Part shown: positions 4,875 through 7,168 of the stretch, piece after piece
Layout: the number at the start of each line of letters is the position of its first letter
Numbering within the stretch: the stretch's first letter is position 1
The notes under the pieces: generated by a model
Databases searched by the model: none
The model's input: only the letters and a program-made list of their open reading frames with translations
Told to the model about the DNA's origin: nothing
Origin: Myxococcota bacterium
Lineage (GTDB): Bacteria > Myxococcota_A > UBA9160 > PR03
Assembly (NCBI GenBank): GCA_025453505.1
Contig: JALOQG010000136.1
Location: forward strand, 1-7,168
Direction of reading: 5' to 3'
Length of the DNA stretch: 7,168 nucleotides
Program-made: the position numbers and the translations under genes

Positions 4875-6556
4875 GAACCCTCCGGAGACAGCGCGCGCAG
4901 CGCGTGGCGCGCCTCGCTCGCGTGCGGGTCCAGCCGTACGGCCGCCTCGATCTCCGCCCGCGCCGCCGCCGTCTCGCCGAGGCTCTGTAGCACGAGCCCG
5001 TAGCGGAGTCGGATCGCCGCGGCGTCGGGGCGCAGTTCGACGGCGCGAGCCAGGTGGGCACGCGCCGTGACGAAGTCGCGGCGTCTCGCCGCCAGGACTC
5101 CGAGGTCGTGATGCGGATCCGCCCACGCGGGATCGAGTCGGATCGCCGCCTCGAAGTGTCGGGCCGCCTCGGCGTCGCGACGCTGCCGCGCGAGGACGAC
5201 GCCGAGATGGTGGTTCGCTTCGGGCGACGCGGAGTCGATCGAGAGGAGTTCGCGGTAGGCGTCGGCGGCCTCCGGCAGTCGATCCGCGGCTGCCAGTGCG
5301 TTGCCGAGATGCAGCAGCGCCGGTGCGTTGCCGGGAATCACGGCCGTCGCGTGCGCGAAGAGCCGTACGCCGTCCTGCCACACGGGAACTTGTCGCAGCG
5401 TCGTCGCGGCGAGTGCGACGCAAACCGCGACGGCCAACGCCGCACTGGTCCGGCGCGCGAGCGCGCTCGCGGCGGGAAGCGCCCACGCGGCGGCCCAGCA
5501 CAGACCGATGCTGGGGAGATACGTGTAGCGATCGGCGTGCGCCTGCGCGCCGACCTGCACGAGCCCGATCACCGGAACCAGCGCGCCGAGGAACCAGCAC
5601 CAGCCGGCGAGCAGCGACGGATCCCGACGCGCTCGCGCCGCGGCGATCGCGGTCAGCGCGGCGAGCAACGCGAGTGCCGCGATCCAAAGCGATGTGGGAA
5701 CGGCGCCCGGGTGCGGATAGATCGCGGCGAGATCCACGGGCCACACGAGCTGGCGGAGGTAGACGACGACGGAGACGACCGCGTTCGCGGCCCGCGCCGA
5801 GAAGGGCAAGATCTCGAGCGACGTCGCCGCGGCCCGCTGTACCACGAGCGTCACGACGCTCGAGAGCAGCGCGAGCGCCAGGAATGGCGCCTTGCGCGCG
5901 AGGCTGCGCGTCACCTCCCGCAGACCGTCGCGGGCCGGCGAAAGCGAGATGCGTCGCAGCGGCCACACCTCGAGCACGACGAGCAGGAACGGAAGCGTCA
6001 CCAGCATCGGCTTCGCGAGCAGTCCGAGCGCGAACCACCCGAGTGACGCGACGTAGGCGCGGCGATCGCCTCGCAGCGTGTGAAGCACCCAAGCCCGCAT
6101 CGAGAGCAGCGCCAGCATCACCGAGAGCACGTCCTTGCGCTCCGCGATCCACGCCACCGATTCGACGCGGAGCGGATGCCACGCGAAGAGCGCCGCGGCC
6201 AGGGCGGATCGCCAGACGCTTCCCGAGCCGCGCCGCAACAGATCGAAGAGCAGTACCGCGGAGAGCGCGTGCAGGACGACGCTCGTCGCATGGTGGCCGC
6301 GCGGGTCCAGCCCGAAGAGCGACACGTCGAGCATGTGCGAGATCCACGTCAGCGGAAACCAGTTGCCCGCGTGATCGGTGCTGAGAGCCCAGACGAAGCC
6401 TCCCGGCGTGAGGCCCTGCTGCACCACCGGGTTCGCGGTCACGTAGTCGGGATCATCGAAGTGGACGAATCCCGCTCCACGCAGTCCGGCGTAGAGAGCG
6501 AGGGTCCCGAGGAAGAGCCCTGCAGCGAGGAACGCATCGCGCGTCGGCCGCGTCAT
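4871..6556 (-). CDS. Polytopic membrane protein with C-terminal TPR repeats (TMTC/PMT-like, GT-C type)
   Basis: Product of 561 residues in two halves. Residues 1-390 are strongly hydrophobic with about ten or more membrane segments. They carry the hallmark VHFDDPDYVTANP early loop (31-43; the acidic pair Asp34-Asp35 is typical of GT-C active-site loops), FPLTWISHMLD (67-77), HPLRVESVAWIAERKDVLS (127-145), and ADRYTYLPSIGL (341-352). Residues about 410-544 hold four TPR units, for example SPEANHHLGVVLARQRRDAE (443-462) and DPHHDLGVLA (480-489 region). Bacterial proteins of this layout resemble eukaryotic TMTC O-mannosyltransferases and are presumed to transfer sugars from lipid carriers at the membrane, but most are untested. 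The start ATG at 6556 overlaps the upstream stop as ATGA and has no ribosome site, suggesting translational coupling. The architecture is sure; glycosyltransferase activity is inference. Confidence 0.88.
   Translation of the reverse strand: MTRPTRDAFLAAGLFLGTLALYAGLRGAGFVHFDDPDYVTANPVVQQGLTPGGFVWALSTDHAGNWFPLTWISHMLDVSLFGLDPRGHHATSVVLHALSAVLLFDLLRRGSGSVWRSALAAALFAWHPLRVESVAWIAERKDVLSVMLALLSMRAWVLHTLRGDRRAYVASLGWFALGLLAKPMLVTLPFLLVVLEVWPLRRISLSPARDGLREVTRSLARKAPFLALALLSSVVTLVVQRAAATSLEILPFSARAANAVVSVVVYLRQLVWPVDLAAIYPHPGAVPTSLWIAALALLAALTAIAAARARRDPSLLAGWCWFLGALVPVIGLVQVGAQAHADRYTYLPSIGLCWAAAWALPAASALARRTSAALAVAVCVALAATTLRQVPVWQDGVRLFAHATAVIPGNAPALLHLGNALAAADRLPEAADAYRELLSIDSASPEANHHLGVVLARQRRDAEAARHFEAAIRLDPAWADPHHDLGVLAARRRDFVTARAHLARAVELRPDAAAIRLRYGLVLQSLGETAAARAEIEAAVRLDPHASEARHALRALSPEGS
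4879..4883 (-). promoter_or_regulatory. Shine-Dalgarno site inside the end of the TPR gene
   Basis: GGAGG on the leftward strand lies four bases before GTG at 4874 and inside the last codons of the upstream TPR gene. It supports the GTG start and the GTGA overlap. Confidence 0.7.
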
Positions 6557-7168
6557 CGCGAAGCGCGCCGCCGCCACAGCCACGCAATCGCCGCGACCGA
6601 CGCGATCGCGCTCGACCACGCTCCCACGCGCCGCACGGGCGTCGCGCCGAAGGTCAGCTCGATCGCACGGGTCGGCTCCGCGACGTCGAGACAGATCCAT
6701 CCGCCGCACTCCTCCAGCGTCACCGGATCGCCCTCGGCGTCGTGGGCGCGAAAGCCCGGGAAGAAGGCCGTGCGAAGTTCGAGCGGGCCGACCACCGGCG
6801 AGGCGAAGCGCCAGCGCTGCACGTCGCCACGATCCTCGAAGCGTGCGACCAGCATTCCGGACCCGGGCGCACCCCGCAGGCGCACCAGCGGCAGCGCCTC
6901 CGCGACTTCGATGCCCGCGTCGCGCGCCGTGCAGGCCACGCCGGCACGGCGGGCCGCATCGCCGGAATCGCCGCGCGCCGCGGGCGCACCATACGCCTCG
7001 AAGAGCGCGCGAGTCATGTACTCCGGATAACCCGGATGGGACCGCCACACCGTCAGGCGTCGGTCGGCGGGAGGGAGTCGCAGATCCTCGCAGCGCAGGG
7101 GGCGGTCGTTCCAGCGCAGTGGCGCAAAGTGCCCGGGCGGAGGCGTCAGGGCATTCGCGTCGAACACG
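6553..7168 (-). CDS. C-terminal part of a YfhO-like / GT-C-like membrane protein
   Basis: The frame is open to the window edge, so the true start lies beyond 7168; a GTG at the edge is not convincing as a start because no upstream sequence is visible. About 204 residues are seen. They form a soluble region followed by one membrane segment (about 181-198, VGAWSSAIASVAAIAWLW) and the basic end RRRASR. The pattern FFPGFRAHDAEGDPV, then an acidic/cysteine strand (ECGGWICL), then IELTFGATPVRRVGAWSS matches the periplasmic C-terminal beta-domain plus last helix seen in YfhO and related multi-membrane-span (putative glycosyltransferase) proteins. This places it with the TPR membrane protein that follows through an ATGA overlap; the pair may build or modify a cell-surface polymer. 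Family call is from C-terminal pattern only. Confidence 0.65.
   Translation of the reverse strand, partial: VFDANALTPPPGHFAPLRWNDRPLRCEDLRLPPADRRLTVWRSHPGYPEYMTRALFEAYGAPAARGDSGDAARRAGVACTARDAGIEVAEALPLVRLRGAPGSGMLVARFEDRGDVQRWRFASPVVGPLELRTAFFPGFRAHDAEGDPVTLEECGGWICLDVAEPTRAIELTFGATPVRRVGAWSSAIASVAAIAWLWRRRASR

Noticed and set aside
2439..5003. 854-codon open frame on the plus strand opposite the helicase and the Tat protein gene
   Set aside because: It is antisense to two well-supported genes, its translation is low-complexity Arg/Ala/Glu/His-rich without recognisable domains, and long antisense frames are expected in very GC-rich DNA where stop codons are rare.
4875..6347. Long in-frame upstream extension of the Tat-exported protein (695-residue reading)
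   Set aside because: The extension overlaps the TPR membrane gene in another frame and reads as Arg-rich nonsense. The GTG at 4874 has a good ribosome site and puts the twin-arginine motif at residues 23-32, as expected for a signal peptide.
6557..7048. 164-residue upstream extension of the TPR membrane protein
   Set aside because: It overlaps the YfhO-like gene in a different frame, is Arg/Gly-rich and lacks any motif; the ATG at 6556 begins directly before the first membrane helix and forms an ATGA junction.

Overview
The window is a gene-dense, very GC-rich bacterial chromosome segment. It holds eight protein-coding genes (two cut by the window edges), no RNA genes, no CRISPR array and no mobile element. 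GC content, codon use, tandem crotonase genes and the TPR/GT-C membrane protein fit a high-GC Gram-negative lineage such as Myxococcota, Binatota or a relative (formerly Deltaproteobacteria). That is inference; no gene here fixes the taxon. There is no gene-free stretch longer than 40 bases.

Left part: the start of an enoyl-CoA hydratase (crotonase) gene runs leftward off the window from 246. Diverging from it across about 37 bases is a rightward set: a histidine phosphatase (284-1030), a second crotonase (1062-1877) and a small RaiA/HPF-type ribosome hibernation protein (1926-2231, GTG start). The gaps inside this set are 31 and 48 bases and the last two genes have good Shine-Dalgarno sites, so one transcript is plausible. 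The tiny divergent spacer carries the ribosome-binding sites of both directions as an inverted repeat.

Right part: four genes run leftward and are tightly packed. In transcription order they are the C-terminal end of a YfhO-like/GT-C-like membrane protein (enters at 7168, ends 6553), a polytopic membrane protein with C-terminal TPRs of the bacterial TMTC-like type (6556-4871), a Tat-exported small protein resembling gluconate 2-dehydrogenase subunit 3 (4874-4260), and a RecQ-family DNA helicase (4253-2262). The first two junctions are 4-base ATGA and GTGA overlaps and the last gap is 6 bases, so translational coupling is likely. The membrane and export genes suggest envelope or glycoconjugate work; the helicase seems to share the transcript rather than the pathway.

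The two groups converge at 2231/2262, where a perfect 9-bp inverted repeat probably ends transcription from both sides. The most notable protein is the helicase. It has all RecQ ATPase motifs and the four-cysteine zinc site, but a winged-helix-like segment appears before the zinc site instead of after it. It has no visible HRDC domain and carries arginine/glycine-rich tails at both ends. I do not see a convincing wholly new multi-gene system.
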